Below, one piece after another: positions 7,897-16,393 of a stretch of 64,000 bases of DNA. Source of the stretch: Streptomyces naganishii JCM 4654 (GTDB taxonomy: Bacteria; Actinomycetota; Actinomycetes; Streptomycetales; Streptomycetaceae). The position numbers and the translations under genes are program-made. The stretch lies in assembly GCF_014650575.1 (NCBI RefSeq), contig NZ_BMVF01000023.1, positions 1 through 64,000 on the forward strand. Direction: 5' to 3'. Position 1 is the first letter of the stretch; each line of letters opens with the position of its first letter. The notes under the pieces were generated by a model. The model did not search any database and was not told the DNA's origin. It was given only the letters and a program-made list of their open reading frames with translations.

Positions 7897-7925
7897 GTCG
7901 ACACTCCTTGGAAGAGTCGGCCGTA

Positions 7926-7960
7926 CCCCGGGGCTGCTGACACAGCCGCCGGGGCCTTTT
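7926..7960 (+). terminator. Terminator-like hairpin with T run, upstream of the recombinase
   Basis: CCCCGG-GGCTG (7926-7936) pairs with CAGCC-(g)-CCGGGG (7943-7954) and is followed by CCTTTT on the + strand. It would stop + strand transcripts running antisense through the recombinase gene. The rest of 7897-8043 shows no gene. Confidence 0.5.
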
Positions 7961-8043
7961 CGGTCCCACTCTCGGAGGTCGAATCGACTTTCGTCGGCGC
8001 TTGCCCTGAGTGTGCCCCGATGGAGTGAACGACCGGCGGATCC

Positions 8044-8721
8044 TTAAGTCCGCTTGCTGAGCCGCCGGTCCAGGGCCATCGACAGTTCCGCGTCGACCAC
8101 GCTCTTCGCCAGGGGGCGCAGGCGCGGGAGGTCGCCCTCCGAGGCGTGCCGGAGGATCAGGTCGGTGAAGAGGGCGGCCAGGGCGTCGGCGTGGTCGCGG
8201 ACGCGGCGGCCGGCGGCGAGCACCTCGGCCAGGGGGATGCCCTCGCGGACCAGGGCGGCGGACACGTCCAGCAGGCGGCGGCTGATGTGGACGATCTCGT
8301 CGCCGTCGGTGCCGAGGTAGCCGAGGTCCATGGCGGCGGCCAGGTTCTCGGCGGTGACTTCGCCGGCGAAGTGGTCGGCGAGTTCCTCGGGTGTCAAGCG
8401 CACCGGGGTCTCCTCGGTGGGGGCGCCGATGCCGAGGAGGTCGCCGACGTCGCGGCCGTGGTCGAAGGCCTCGGCCAGTTCCGCGATGCCGCTGAGGGTG
8501 TGGCCGCGCTCCAGCAGGGCGGAGATGGTGCGCAGCCGGGCCAGGTGGTGGTCGTCGTACCAGGCGATACGGCCCTCGCGGCGCGGTGGCGGGATCAGCT
8601 TGCGCTCGCGGTAGAAGCGCAGCGTGCGCACGGTGATGCCGGCCAGCCGGGCCAGCTCCTCCATGCGGTACTCGCGCGGGCCCGCGCCCCGTCCGTCGCG
8701 TCGTCCAGCGTCTTCAGCCAC
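8044..8721 (-). CDS. MerR family transcriptional regulator
   Basis: 225 aa. The N-terminal MerR winged helix-turn-helix is plain: YRMEELARLAGITVRTLRFY, then RIAWYDDHHLARLRTI (residues about 18-62). The family dimerisation helix follows, and then a helical C-terminal domain of unknown ligand. No Cys pattern suggests metal sensing. It starts with GTG at 8721 and is transcribed divergently from the BVMO operon across 127 bp with several palindromes, so it most likely controls that operon and itself. Confidence 0.88.
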   Translation of the reverse strand: MAEDAGRRDGRGAGPREYRMEELARLAGITVRTLRFYRERKLIPPPRREGRIAWYDDHHLARLRTISALLERGHTLSGIAELAEAFDHGRDVGDLLGIGAPTEETPVRLTPEELADHFAGEVTAENLAAAMDLGYLGTDGDEIVHISRRLLDVSAALVREGIPLAEVLAAGRRVRDHADALAALFTDLILRHASEGDLPRLRPLAKSVVDAELSMALDRRLSKRT

Positions 8722-8738
8722 GGCAGCAGCCTATGTTG

Positions 8739-8822
8739 TACCGCCGGTAACTTTCCTTGCCCGCCCCCTACCGATCGGTACGGAGCTCCTCTACGCTCCC
8801 CATTGCGCCAGTGTTCACTGGC
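8739..8822. promoter_or_regulatory. Divergent merR/BVMO control region with three palindromes
   Basis: Three inverted repeats lie between the divergent genes: TACCG-C-CGGTA (8739-8749), TACCGATCGGTA (8769-8780) and GCCAGTG-TT-CACTGGC (8807-8822). The first two share the half-site TACCG and look like a repeated operator. The third differs and lies close to the BVMO ribosome site (GAGGAGG near 8834). A TACGCT hexamer at 8792-8797 could be the -10 of the operon. Assignment to the MerR protein is inference. Confidence 0.5.
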
Positions 8823-8848
8823 AGATTCGCTGTGAGGAGGGGCGCTCC

Positions 8849-10516
8849 ATGGCCGAGCGGGAACACGGGCACGTGCACGGGCAAGGACACGGGCAAGGGC
8901 CCGGTCACGAGAACGAGCACGTGCGGGTGGCGGTGATCGGGTCCGGGTTCGGCGGCCTCGGCGCCGCCGTGCGGCTGCGCCGCGAGGGGATCACCGACTT
9001 CGTCGTGCTCGAACGGGCCGGCAGCGTCGGCGGCACCTGGCGCGACAACAGCTATCCGGGGTGCGCCTGCGACGTCCCCTCCCACCTGTACTCCTTCTCC
9101 TTCGCACCCAACCCCGAGTGGCCGCGCACCTTCTCCGGCCAGGAGCACATCCGCGCCTACCTGGAGCACGTGACCGACGTCTTCCACCTGCGCCCGCACA
9201 TCCGCTTCGACTCCGAGGTCAAGAAGATGACCTGGGACGCCGGAAGGCTGCGCTGGGACATCGAGACCACCGGCGGCAACCTCTCCGCGGACGTCGTGGT
9301 CTCCGCGACCGGACCGCTGTCCGACCCGAAGATCCCGGACATCCCCGGGCTCGACACCTTCCCCGGCCGGGTCTTCCACTCCGCCCGCTGGGACCACGAC
9401 TACGACCTCGCCGGCAAGCGGGTCGCCATGGTCGGCACCGGCGCCTCCGCCATCCAGATCGTGCCGTCCATCCAGCCCGAGGTCGCCCGGCTCACCCTGT
9501 TCCAGCGCACCCCCGCGTGGGTGATGCCCCGTGTCGACCGCGCGATCAGCGGCCTGGAGCGCTCGGTGCACCGCGCGCTGCCGGTGACCACCCAGCTGCG
9601 CCGCGGACTGCTGTGGGGCATCCGGGAGTTGCAGGTCCAGGCGTTCACCAAGCGCCCCGACGAGCTCGGCTTCGTCGAGCGGCTGGCCAAGCGCAACATG
9701 GCCCGCGCCATCAAGGACCCCGCGCTGCGCGCCAAGCTGACCCCCGACTACCGCATCGGCTGCAAGCGGATCCTGCTGTCCAGCACGTACTACCCGGCGC
9801 TCGCGCGGGACAACGTGGACGTGGTGGCGTCCGGGCTCAGCGAGGTCCGCGGCTCCACCGTGGTCGCCGCCGACGGCACCGAGGCCGAGGTCGACGCGAT
9901 CGTCTTCGGCACCGGCTTCCACGTCACCGACATGCCGATCGCCGAGCGGGTCGTCGGCGCGGACGGCCGCACGCTCGCCGAGAGCTGGCGGGGCGGCATG
10001 GAGGCGCTGCGCGGCGCGTCCGCGGCCGGCTTCCCCAACTGGATGACGATCATCGGGCCCAACACCGGCCTCGGGAACTCCTCGATGATCCTGATGATCG
10101 AGTCGCAGCTCAACTACATGGCCGACTACCTGCGCCAGCTCGACGTCCTCGGCGGCCGGGCCGCCCTGGACGCCCGCCCGAGCGCGGTGAAGGCCTGGAA
10201 CCGCAAGGTGCAGGACCGCATGAAGCGCACGGTGTGGAACACCGGCGGCTGCACCAGCTGGTACCTGGACGCCTCCGGCCGCAACACCACCATCTGGCCC
10301 GGCACCACCACGGAGTTCCGGCGCGCGACCCGGCGGGTCGACCTCGCCGAGTACGAGGTGCTGCGCGCGCCCGCCCGCGAGGGCGCCACCGCGCCCGCCG
10401 AGCCCGCCGGGCAGACCCAGCCCACCGAGCCCGCCGAGCCCGCCGGGCAGACCCAGCCCACCGAGCCCGCCGTGCCAGCCGAGCGCGACGAGCGCGCCGA
10501 GGCGGTGGAAGCGTGA
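8849..10516 (+). CDS. Flavin-dependent (Baeyer-Villiger type) monooxygenase
   Basis: 555 aa from the ATG at 8849 behind a GAGGAGG site. After a His/Gly-rich N-terminal tail (about residues 1-24) come the FAD Rossmann motif VIGSGFGGLGAAVRLRREG, the BVMO fingerprint FPGRVFHSARWD (F-x-G-x3-H-x3-W-D) and the NADPH Rossmann motif MVGTGASAIQIVPSI. This is a type I BVMO-like NADPH monooxygenase that inserts oxygen next to a ketone. From memory the S. coelicolor counterpart is a studied BVMO. The C-terminal tail has a tandem duplication, AEPAGQTQPTEP twice. Its GTGA overlap with the next gene shows coupling. Order and type match the mycobacterial mymA operon (MymA-LipR-Rv3085). Confidence 0.92.
   Translation: MAEREHGHVHGQGHGQGPGHENEHVRVAVIGSGFGGLGAAVRLRREGITDFVVLERAGSVGGTWRDNSYPGCACDVPSHLYSFSFAPNPEWPRTFSGQEHIRAYLEHVTDVFHLRPHIRFDSEVKKMTWDAGRLRWDIETTGGNLSADVVVSATGPLSDPKIPDIPGLDTFPGRVFHSARWDHDYDLAGKRVAMVGTGASAIQIVPSIQPEVARLTLFQRTPAWVMPRVDRAISGLERSVHRALPVTTQLRRGLLWGIRELQVQAFTKRPDELGFVERLAKRNMARAIKDPALRAKLTPDYRIGCKRILLSSTYYPALARDNVDVVASGLSEVRGSTVVAADGTEAEVDAIVFGTGFHVTDMPIAERVVGADGRTLAESWRGGMEALRGASAAGFPNWMTIIGPNTGLGNSSMILMIESQLNYMADYLRQLDVLGGRAALDARPSAVKAWNRKVQDRMKRTVWNTGGCTSWYLDASGRNTTIWPGTTTEFRRATRRVDLAEYEVLRAPAREGATAPAEPAGQTQPTEPAEPAGQTQPTEPAVPAERDERAEAVEA
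10397..10468 (+). repeat. Tandem 36-bp duplication in the BVMO tail
   Basis: Two consecutive copies (10397-10432 and 10433-10468), each encoding AEPAGQTQPTEP, lie beyond the folded enzyme. The copies look identical at DNA level, so the duplication is recent. Confidence 0.95.
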
Positions 10517-11511
10517 GCCGCACGACCCACGTCACCTCCGGCCCGTACGCCCCGCCCACGCCCGCCCGCGAGCTCACCGTCACCTCCGCCGACGGCGCCC
10601 GCCTGCACGTCGAGGTGCACGGCCCCGCCGGCGACCCAGCAGTCCCCGCCGTCGTGCTCGCCCACGGCTGGACCTGCTCGACCGCCTTCTGGGCCGCGCA
10701 GATCCGCGACCTGGCCGCCGACCACCGCGTGATCGCCTACGACCAGCGCGGCCACGGACGCAGCCCGGCGAGCCCCGCCTGCAGCACCGACACGCTCGCC
10801 GACGACCTGGAGGCCGTGCTCGCGGCCACCCTCGCCCCGGGCGAGAAGGCGGTCGTGGCGGGCCACTCCATGGGCGGCATGACCGTCATGGCCGCCGCCG
10901 CCCGGCCCGGCTTCCAGGAACACGCGGCGGCCGTACTGCTGTGCAGCACCGGCAGTTCGGGGCTGGTGGCCCGGTCGACCGTGGTCCCGCTGCGGTCCGG
11001 ACGGGCGCGCACCTGGCTGACCCGGCACGTCCTCGGCTCGCGCGCACCCCTCGGGCCGGTCACGCCGCTCGCCCGGCGGATCCTCAAGTACGCCACCATG
11101 GGCCCGGGTTCGGCGCCGCACATGGTCGAGGCGTGCGCCCGGATCGTGCACGGCTGCCCGAGCCGGGTGCGGCACGCCTGGTCCGAGGTGCTGAACCTGC
11201 TCGACCTCGACCACGGCGTACGGGAGTTGCGGGTGCCGGCCGCGGTCGTGGTGGGCACCGCCGACCGGATGACCCCGCCGGTGCACGCACGGGCGCTGGC
11301 CGCCGCGCTGCCGCAGTGCGTCGGCCTGACCGAACTGGCCGGCCTCGGCCACATGACCCCGGTGGAGGCGCCCGAGCTGATCACCGGCAAGATCCGGGAA
11401 CTCGTCACCGCCTACGGGCAGTCGCACGCGCACCCGGACGGCGGCGCGGGCGCCGGCGGTCGCGACGGCGACGAGAACGACGACGACGTACGGATCAAGG
11501 AGGGCGCATGA
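10513..11511 (+). CDS. Alpha/beta hydrolase (esterase/lipase-like)
   Basis: 332 aa. The GTG start overlaps the monooxygenase stop. The alpha/beta hydrolase fold shows an oxyanion region LAHGWTCST, the strand YDQRGHGRS, nucleophile elbow GHSMGGM (catalytic Ser), acid strand VVVGTADRMTPP (Asp) and LAGLGHMTPVEAP (His). It is a natural partner for a BVMO, hydrolysing the ester product. In mycobacteria the corresponding operon member is the esterase LipR. The C-terminal 30 residues are Gly/Asp-rich and probably disordered. No signal peptide is seen, so it is cytoplasmic. Confidence 0.9.
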   Translation: MSRTTHVTSGPYAPPTPARELTVTSADGARLHVEVHGPAGDPAVPAVVLAHGWTCSTAFWAAQIRDLAADHRVIAYDQRGHGRSPASPACSTDTLADDLEAVLAATLAPGEKAVVAGHSMGGMTVMAAAARPGFQEHAAAVLLCSTGSSGLVARSTVVPLRSGRARTWLTRHVLGSRAPLGPVTPLARRILKYATMGPGSAPHMVEACARIVHGCPSRVRHAWSEVLNLLDLDHGVRELRVPAAVVVGTADRMTPPVHARALAAALPQCVGLTELAGLGHMTPVEAPELITGKIRELVTAYGQSHAHPDGGAGAGGRDGDENDDDVRIKEGA

Positions 11512-12410
11512 GCAGGGTGAGCCTGGAGGGACAGGTCGCGGTCGTCACCGGGGCCGCGCGGGGCGTGGGGGAACTGCTCGCGCGCAAACTGTCCGCGCGC
11601 GGCGCGCGGGTCGCGCTGGTCGGTCTGGAGCCTGACGCGCTGAAGCAGGTCGCGGAACGGCTGCACGGCGAGAGCGCGTACTGGCACGCCGACGTCACCG
11701 ACCACGAGGCGATGACCCGGGTCGCCGCGGAGGTCGAGGAGCGGTTCGGGAAGGTGGACATCGTGGTCGCCAACGCCGGTGTGGCGACCGGCGGTCCGTT
11801 CGCCGGCTCCGACCCGGAGTCCTGGCGGCGCGTGATCGAGGTCAACCTCATCGGCTCGGCCGTCACCGGGCGGGCGTTCCTGCCCGCGCTGACCAAGAGC
11901 CGCGGCTACCTGCTCCAGATCGCCTCCCTCGCCGCCATCACCCCGGCGCCGATGATGACGGCGTACTGCGCCTCCAAGTCCGGTGTGGAGGCGTACGCGC
12001 ACAGCCTGCGGGCCGAAGTCGGCCACCTGGGCGTGCGGGTGGGCGTCGCCTACCTGTCCTGGACCGACACCGACATGGTGCGCGGCGCCGACCAGGACGA
12101 CGTGATGCGGGAGTTGAGGCAGAGGCTGGTGTGGCCGTCCAACAAGACCTACCCGCTGGGTCCGACGGTGGACCGGATCGTCGAGGGCGTCGAGCGGCGC
12201 TCGAGCCACGTCTACGGGCAGTGGTGGCTGCGCGGGATGCAGGGCGTGCGCGGGTATCTGCCGGGCCTCATCGGGACGGTGGGCCAGCGGGAGATGCGGC
12301 GGTTCGCGGACCGCCTCGCCGGGATGCGGACCGGGCTGGTGGGAGCGGGCGGCGCCGCCGACGAACAGCACCGCGGCACCCGGAGCACTTCGGGCCCGCG
12401 CCGCCGCTGA
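11508..12410 (+). CDS. Short-chain dehydrogenase/reductase
   Basis: 300 aa, with an ATG overlapping the hydrolase stop (ATGA). A classical SDR: NAD(P)-binding TGAARGVGELLARK, IVVANAGV, and the active site with Ser in LLQIASLAA and YCASKSG (Tyr-x3-Lys). It is the third member of a coupled monooxygenase-hydrolase-SDR operon and may supply the ketone from a secondary alcohol or recycle the product. Rv3085 of the mymA operon is the matching family. The substrate is unknown. The C-terminal 25 residues are basic and low in complexity. Confidence 0.9.
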   Translation: MSRVSLEGQVAVVTGAARGVGELLARKLSARGARVALVGLEPDALKQVAERLHGESAYWHADVTDHEAMTRVAAEVEERFGKVDIVVANAGVATGGPFAGSDPESWRRVIEVNLIGSAVTGRAFLPALTKSRGYLLQIASLAAITPAPMMTAYCASKSGVEAYAHSLRAEVGHLGVRVGVAYLSWTDTDMVRGADQDDVMRELRQRLVWPSNKTYPLGPTVDRIVEGVERRSSHVYGQWWLRGMQGVRGYLPGLIGTVGQREMRRFADRLAGMRTGLVGAGGAADEQHRGTRSTSGPRRR

Positions 12411-12502
12411 TCCCCCGCTCACGCGGCCGCCGACCCGCCGATTACGCACCGTCGTTGATCGACATGCGCACGGTCACCGCCCGTGTGAATCTGGTCGAGG
12501 TC

Positions 12503-12538
12503 GATCCCCTCACCCACTTGGGGATCCCCTTCACCCAC
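12503..12538 (+). repeat. Short direct repeats upstream of the small hydrophilic protein
   Basis: GATCCCCTCACCCAC (12503-12517) and GATCCCCTTCACCCAC (12523-12538) are direct repeats just before the start at 12555. The second includes the palindrome GGGGATCCCC. This is a possible operator; no regulator is identified. Nothing else is seen in 12411-12554. Confidence 0.55.
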
Positions 12539-12554
12539 ACGGGAGTGAAACAGC

Positions 12555-12740
12555 ATGGCTATGAAGGACAAGTTCCAGGACCAGGCCGAGCAGTGGCAGC
12601 AGCAGGGCAAGGAGCGCACCGGCGAGGGCCGCGAGAAGGCCGGCCAGCGCTCGTCCCAGCAGCGCGAGCGTGCGCGTCAGGGCATCGACGACACGCACGA
12701 CGAGATGGAGGACCGTCTCAACGAGGACTACGACCGGTAG
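12555..12740 (+). CDS. Small hydrophilic stress-type protein (CsbD-like)
   Basis: 61 aa, ATG start, almost wholly Gln, Glu, Lys, Arg and Asp with no hydrophobic core: MAMKDKFQDQAEQWQQQGK, then a second block rich in RQ and ending EDRLNEDYDR. The pattern recalls the small CsbD-like or hydrophilin proteins of streptomycetes, often induced by osmotic or general stress. The assignment rests on composition and is weak, but the frame has good codon bias, its own leader with direct repeats and a strong terminator 55 bases after the stop, so it is a real gene. Confidence 0.65.
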   Translation: MAMKDKFQDQAEQWQQQGKERTGEGREKAGQRSSQQRERARQGIDDTHDEMEDRLNEDYDR

Positions 12741-12794
12741 TCACCGTCGTCACCGTAGTCATCGTGTGATGCCATGCTCGGCTTCGGCCGGGAA

Positions 12795-12831
12795 GACGCG
12801 GGGTGCCCTGTGTGTCGGGGCACCCCGCGTC
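12795..12831. terminator. Strong hairpin between convergent genes
   Basis: GACGCGGGGTGCCC (12795-12808) and GGGCACCCCGCGTC (12818-12831) form a perfect 14-bp stem with a nine-base loop. It can serve both the small protein (+) and the tricorn gene (-). Confidence 0.85.
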
Positions 12832-12867
12832 CGTGCCCCCGCCGGGACACCGCGGCCGCGGGCCGCC

Positions 12868-15800
12868 TCAGGGGCGCGGGGGCAGCTTCGGGCGGGACCG
12901 GTCGGGCACGTCGCGGTAGTCGGGCGGGTCGGCGGCCGGGTTGGACTCCAGGAGTTCCAGGGCGAGTTCGATGGCGTCGTCCATCTCCACGTGCCGGCCC
13001 TCGGCCCAGTCCATCGGGGTGCGCAGGCTCTCCACGTCCGGCGCGACGCCGTGGTTCTCCACGGACCAGCCGTACGCGTTGAACCAGGCCGCGTTCATCG
13101 GCACCGTGATCACCGTGCCGTCGCCCAGGCGGTGCCTGCCGGTCATGCCGACCACTCCGCCCCAGGTGCGCTGGCCGACGACCGGCCCGAGCTTCAGCAG
13201 CCTGAAGGCCGCGGTGATCATGTCGCCGTCGGAGGAGGTCGCCTCGTCGGCGAGGGCCACGAGCGGCCCGCGGGGCGCGTTGGAGGTGTACGACACCGGC
13301 TGCGCGCCCCGGGTCAGGTCCCAGCCGAGGATGGTCCGGGTCAGCTTCTCGACGACGAGTTCGCTGATGTGCCCGCCCGCGTTGCCGCGCACGTCGACGA
13401 TCAGCGCGGGCCGGGAGACCTCCATGCGCCAGTCCCGGTTGAACTGCGCCCAGCCGGAGCCGCCCATGTCGGGGATGTGCAGATAGCCGCACCGGCCGCC
13501 GCTCAACTCCCGCACCACCGCGCGCCGTTTGGCCACCCAGTCCTGGTAGCGCAGCGGCCGCTCGTCGATCAGCGGGACGACGGCCACCCGGCGCGCGGGT
13601 CCCCCGCCCTCGGCCGGCGCGAAGGTCAGCTCCACCGTCGTACCGCCGGAGCCGGCGAGCAGCGGGTACGGGCCGGCGACCGGGTCCACCGGGCGGCCGT
13701 CCACGTGGGTCAGGACCGCGCCCTCGCGGATGCCCGTGCCGGCCAGCGGGGAGCGCGCCTTGGAGTCGGAGGAGTCGCCGGACAGGATCCGCCCGACCAC
13801 CCAGCCGGCCTCCCGGTGCGCGAAGTTGGCGCCGAGCAGGCCCTGCCAGCGCTGGTAGTGCGGCGGCCCCTCGTTGCGGCGGGCGGCGGCGACGTAGGCG
13901 TGCGAGGTGCCGAGCTCGCCCAGCACCTCGCGCAGCAGGTCGGCGAACTCGTCGGGGGAGGCGACCCGTTCGACCAGCGGGCGGTACTGCGCGAGTACGC
14001 CGTCCCAGTCGATGCCGCACATCCGCGGCTCCCAGAAGTAGGCGCGGATCAGCCGGCCCGCCTCCTCGTAGGCCTGGCGCCACTCGGCGGCCGGGTCGAC
14101 GACCTGCACGATCCGGCGCATGTCGATCCAGGCCGTGGTGTCGAGGTCGCCGATCTCCGTGGACGGCACGGCCCGCAGGTCGCCCTCGTCGACGACGACC
14201 AGCCGGGTGCCGTCCCCGCTGACCCCGAACCAGTCGAGGTGGCCGACGAGTTCGGACTTCTTCGCCTTGCTGATGTTGAAGTGCTCCAGGGTCGGGCGGC
14301 CGGTGGTGTCGTCCGGGTTGGCGAAGGTCTCGCCGAGCGCGCCCGAGATCGGCCAGCGCAGCCAGACCAGGCCGCCGCCCGCCACCGGGTACAGGCCGGA
14401 GTACTTGGAGGCGATGACCGGGAACGGCGTCACCCGGTTCTCCAGGCCCTCGACCTCGACCGTCACGGTGCCCGACTCGCCGCTGTCCTCGTCCTCCACC
14501 GGGTCCAGGCCGCCCGCCGCCGGGCGGCCCTCGGGGTTGAGCGCGAAGGGGGAGGGGGTCGCGGAGGACAGCGGGACCAGGTAGGGCTTGCAGCCGAGCG
14601 GGAAGGACAGGTCGCCGGTGTGCACGTCGTACACCGGGTCGAAGCCGCGCCAGGACAGGAAGGCGAGGTAGCGGCCGTCCCGGGTGAACACCGGGTTCTC
14701 GTCCTCGAAGCGGCCGTTGGTGACGTCGACGACCGTGCGGTCCTTGATGCGGGCCATCCTGATCTGCCGCAGGGTGCGCCCGATCCCGGGGTGCGACCAG
14801 GTCAGCCAGGCCCCGTCGGGGGAGAAGGCCAGGTCCCGCACGGGCCCGTTGACGGACCGGACCAGCTCGGTGACTCCGGCCCCGGTCTCGACCCCGGCTT
14901 CGGCCCCGGTCTCGACCCCGGCTTCGACCTCGGTCGCGACCTCGGCTTCGACCCCGGTCTCGCCCTCGGCCCCGGCCTCACCCTCGCCCCCGGCCTCGGC
15001 TTCCGCTTCGGCTGCCGTCTCGCCCGCGGTCTCACCCTCGGCGTTCGAGCCCTCGGCTTCCGCGCCCACGCCGTCCGTGCCCCCGCCGTCCGTCACGTCG
15101 AGCAGCAGCAGGCGGCCGTCGTGGGAGGCGATGGCCAGGCGTTCGCCCGCGGGGTCGGCGACCATCTCCAGGACCCGGCCCAACCGCCCGGAGGCGAGCC
15201 TGCGGGGCGGGCGTGCGCCGGTGGCGCGGGGGAGGTGGGAGATCTCGACGGCGTCCTCGCCCTCGGCGTCGGTGACGTAGGCGACCTGGCCGGTCTCGCC
15301 GAGCATCTCCGGCAGCCGGACGCGTACGCCCGGGGTGTCGATGAGGGTGCGGGCCGGGCCGTCGCGGTGGGTCAGCCAGTACAGGGAGCCGCGTACGACG
15401 ATCGCGCTCGCGCGGCCGGTCTCGTCCACCGAGAGGCCGTCGACGTGCTGGGAGGCCGGCACCTGGTACGGGCGGCGTCCGGCCCGGGGCCCGCCCAGGC
15501 GTACCTCCAGCCGGCGCGGGACGGCGCCGGGGGAGAAGTCGTCGACGATCCACAGGTCGCCCGCGCACTGGTACACCACGCGCGTGCCGTCGCTCGAGGC
15601 GTGCCGGGCGTAGAAGGCGTCGTGGTCGGTGTGGCGGCGCAGGTCGGTGCCGTCGTGGGCGCAGGAGTAGAGGTTGCCGACGCCCTCGTGGTCGGAGAGG
15701 AAGGCGATCCGGCCGCCGACGAACATCGGGCAGGCCAGATGGCCGTCGAGGCCGGCGAGCAGCCGCCGCCCGTGCAGCCAGAGGCGGCCCGTGGCGCCGC

Positions 15801-16311
15801 CGCGGTAGCGCTTCCAGGAGGCGGGTTCGTGCGGCGGGGTCCCGGTCAGCAGCAGGCTGCGCCGCTCGCCGTCGACGTCGGCGACCTGGATGTCGGAGAC
15901 CGGCCCCCAGGGCAGCTTGCGGCCGGGGGAGCCGTCGGTGTCGACCTTGTAGGCCCAGGTGAAGTAGGAGAACGGCTCGCCGTGCGAGGCGACGGCGAGG
16001 ATCGCGGTGTGGCCGTGCTCGTCGGGCGGGCTCCAGCCGCACACCTGGGTGTCGGAGCTGCCCCAGTACGTCAGCTGCCGGCCGGGCCCGCCGTCCACGT
16101 CGAGCAGGTGGACCTCAGGCACCAGGCTGCGCCAGCTCGTGTACGCGAGCCGGCGGCCGTCGGGGGAGAAGCGCGGGTGGCCGGCCTTGGTGCGGTCCAC
16201 GGTGAGGCGCCAGGCCCGGCCCGCGCCGTCCAGCGGCGCCAGCCAGAGGTCGTCCTCGGTCACGAAGCACAGGAGGTCGCCGCTGATGTGCGGCAGGCGC
16301 AGATAGCTCAC
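12868..16311 (-). CDS. Tricorn-type S41 peptidase
   Basis: 1147 aa if started at the GTG at 16311 (SYLRLPHISGDLLCFVTEDD, the conserved beginning); an upstream ATG at 16389 would add 26 residues without homology. Two beta-propeller regions fill the first two thirds. A PDZ domain (GTGIREGAVLTHVDGRPV) and the C-terminal serine protease core follow, with LGTSHAYV (catalytic His) and LADEATSSDGDMI (catalytic Ser). Tricorn trims peptides released by the proteasome, which actinobacteria have. Residues about 410-480 are a low-complexity Glu/Ala/Gly insert within the second propeller. It is cytoplasmic, with no signal peptide, and is divergent from a TetR gene. Confidence 0.9.
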   Translation of the reverse strand: MSYLRLPHISGDLLCFVTEDDLWLAPLDGAGRAWRLTVDRTKAGHPRFSPDGRRLAYTSWRSLVPEVHLLDVDGGPGRQLTYWGSSDTQVCGWSPPDEHGHTAILAVASHGEPFSYFTWAYKVDTDGSPGRKLPWGPVSDIQVADVDGERRSLLLTGTPPHEPASWKRYRGGATGRLWLHGRRLLAGLDGHLACPMFVGGRIAFLSDHEGVGNLYSCAHDGTDLRRHTDHDAFYARHASSDGTRVVYQCAGDLWIVDDFSPGAVPRRLEVRLGGPRAGRRPYQVPASQHVDGLSVDETGRASAIVVRGSLYWLTHRDGPARTLIDTPGVRVRLPEMLGETGQVAYVTDAEGEDAVEISHLPRATGARPPRRLASGRLGRVLEMVADPAGERLAIASHDGRLLLLDVTDGGGTDGVGAEAEGSNAEGETAGETAAEAEAEAGGEGEAGAEGETGVEAEVATEVEAGVETGAEAGVETGAGVTELVRSVNGPVRDLAFSPDGAWLTWSHPGIGRTLRQIRMARIKDRTVVDVTNGRFEDENPVFTRDGRYLAFLSWRGFDPVYDVHTGDLSFPLGCKPYLVPLSSATPSPFALNPEGRPAAGGLDPVEDEDSGESGTVTVEVEGLENRVTPFPVIASKYSGLYPVAGGGLVWLRWPISGALGETFANPDDTTGRPTLEHFNISKAKKSELVGHLDWFGVSGDGTRLVVVDEGDLRAVPSTEIGDLDTTAWIDMRRIVQVVDPAAEWRQAYEEAGRLIRAYFWEPRMCGIDWDGVLAQYRPLVERVASPDEFADLLREVLGELGTSHAYVAAARRNEGPPHYQRWQGLLGANFAHREAGWVVGRILSGDSSDSKARSPLAGTGIREGAVLTHVDGRPVDPVAGPYPLLAGSGGTTVELTFAPAEGGGPARRVAVVPLIDERPLRYQDWVAKRRAVVRELSGGRCGYLHIPDMGGSGWAQFNRDWRMEVSRPALIVDVRGNAGGHISELVVEKLTRTILGWDLTRGAQPVSYTSNAPRGPLVALADEATSSDGDMITAAFRLLKLGPVVGQRTWGGVVGMTGRHRLGDGTVITVPMNAAWFNAYGWSVENHGVAPDVESLRTPMDWAEGRHVEMDDAIELALELLESNPAADPPDYRDVPDRSRPKLPPRP
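14878..15050 (-). repeat. Low-complexity repeat tract within the tricorn gene
   Basis: Degenerate short repeats of the type CCCCGGTCTCGA / CCCCGGCTTCG encode an acidic Glu/Ala/Gly/Thr/Val stretch of about 60-70 residues between propeller blades. The reading frame stays open. It is probably a surface loop that grew by slippage. Confidence 0.85.
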
Positions 16312-16393
16312 CTCCCCATGCTTCGCCGGGGGATGGAGCGGGGCAAATCGTGAAAGACGGGACCGTGTGCGGAGCGCGTGACCCAGCACACGT

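Noticed and set aside
6487..8043. A prophage or integrative element.
   Set aside because: Only the recombinase gene is present, with no phage, plasmid-transfer or regulatory genes and no second attachment repeat that I can see.
8044..12410. Secondary-metabolite gene cluster.
   Set aside because: Only three tailoring-type enzymes and one regulator, with no synthase, transport or resistance genes around them.
12670..16353. A 1227-codon open frame on the + strand through the tricorn region, and similar long frames opposite mmpL, ppc, the ABC-F and gal genes.
   Set aside because: High GC makes antisense frames open. Their proteins are Arg/Gly/Ala/His-rich with no domains, while the tricorn and other sense genes carry clear family motifs.
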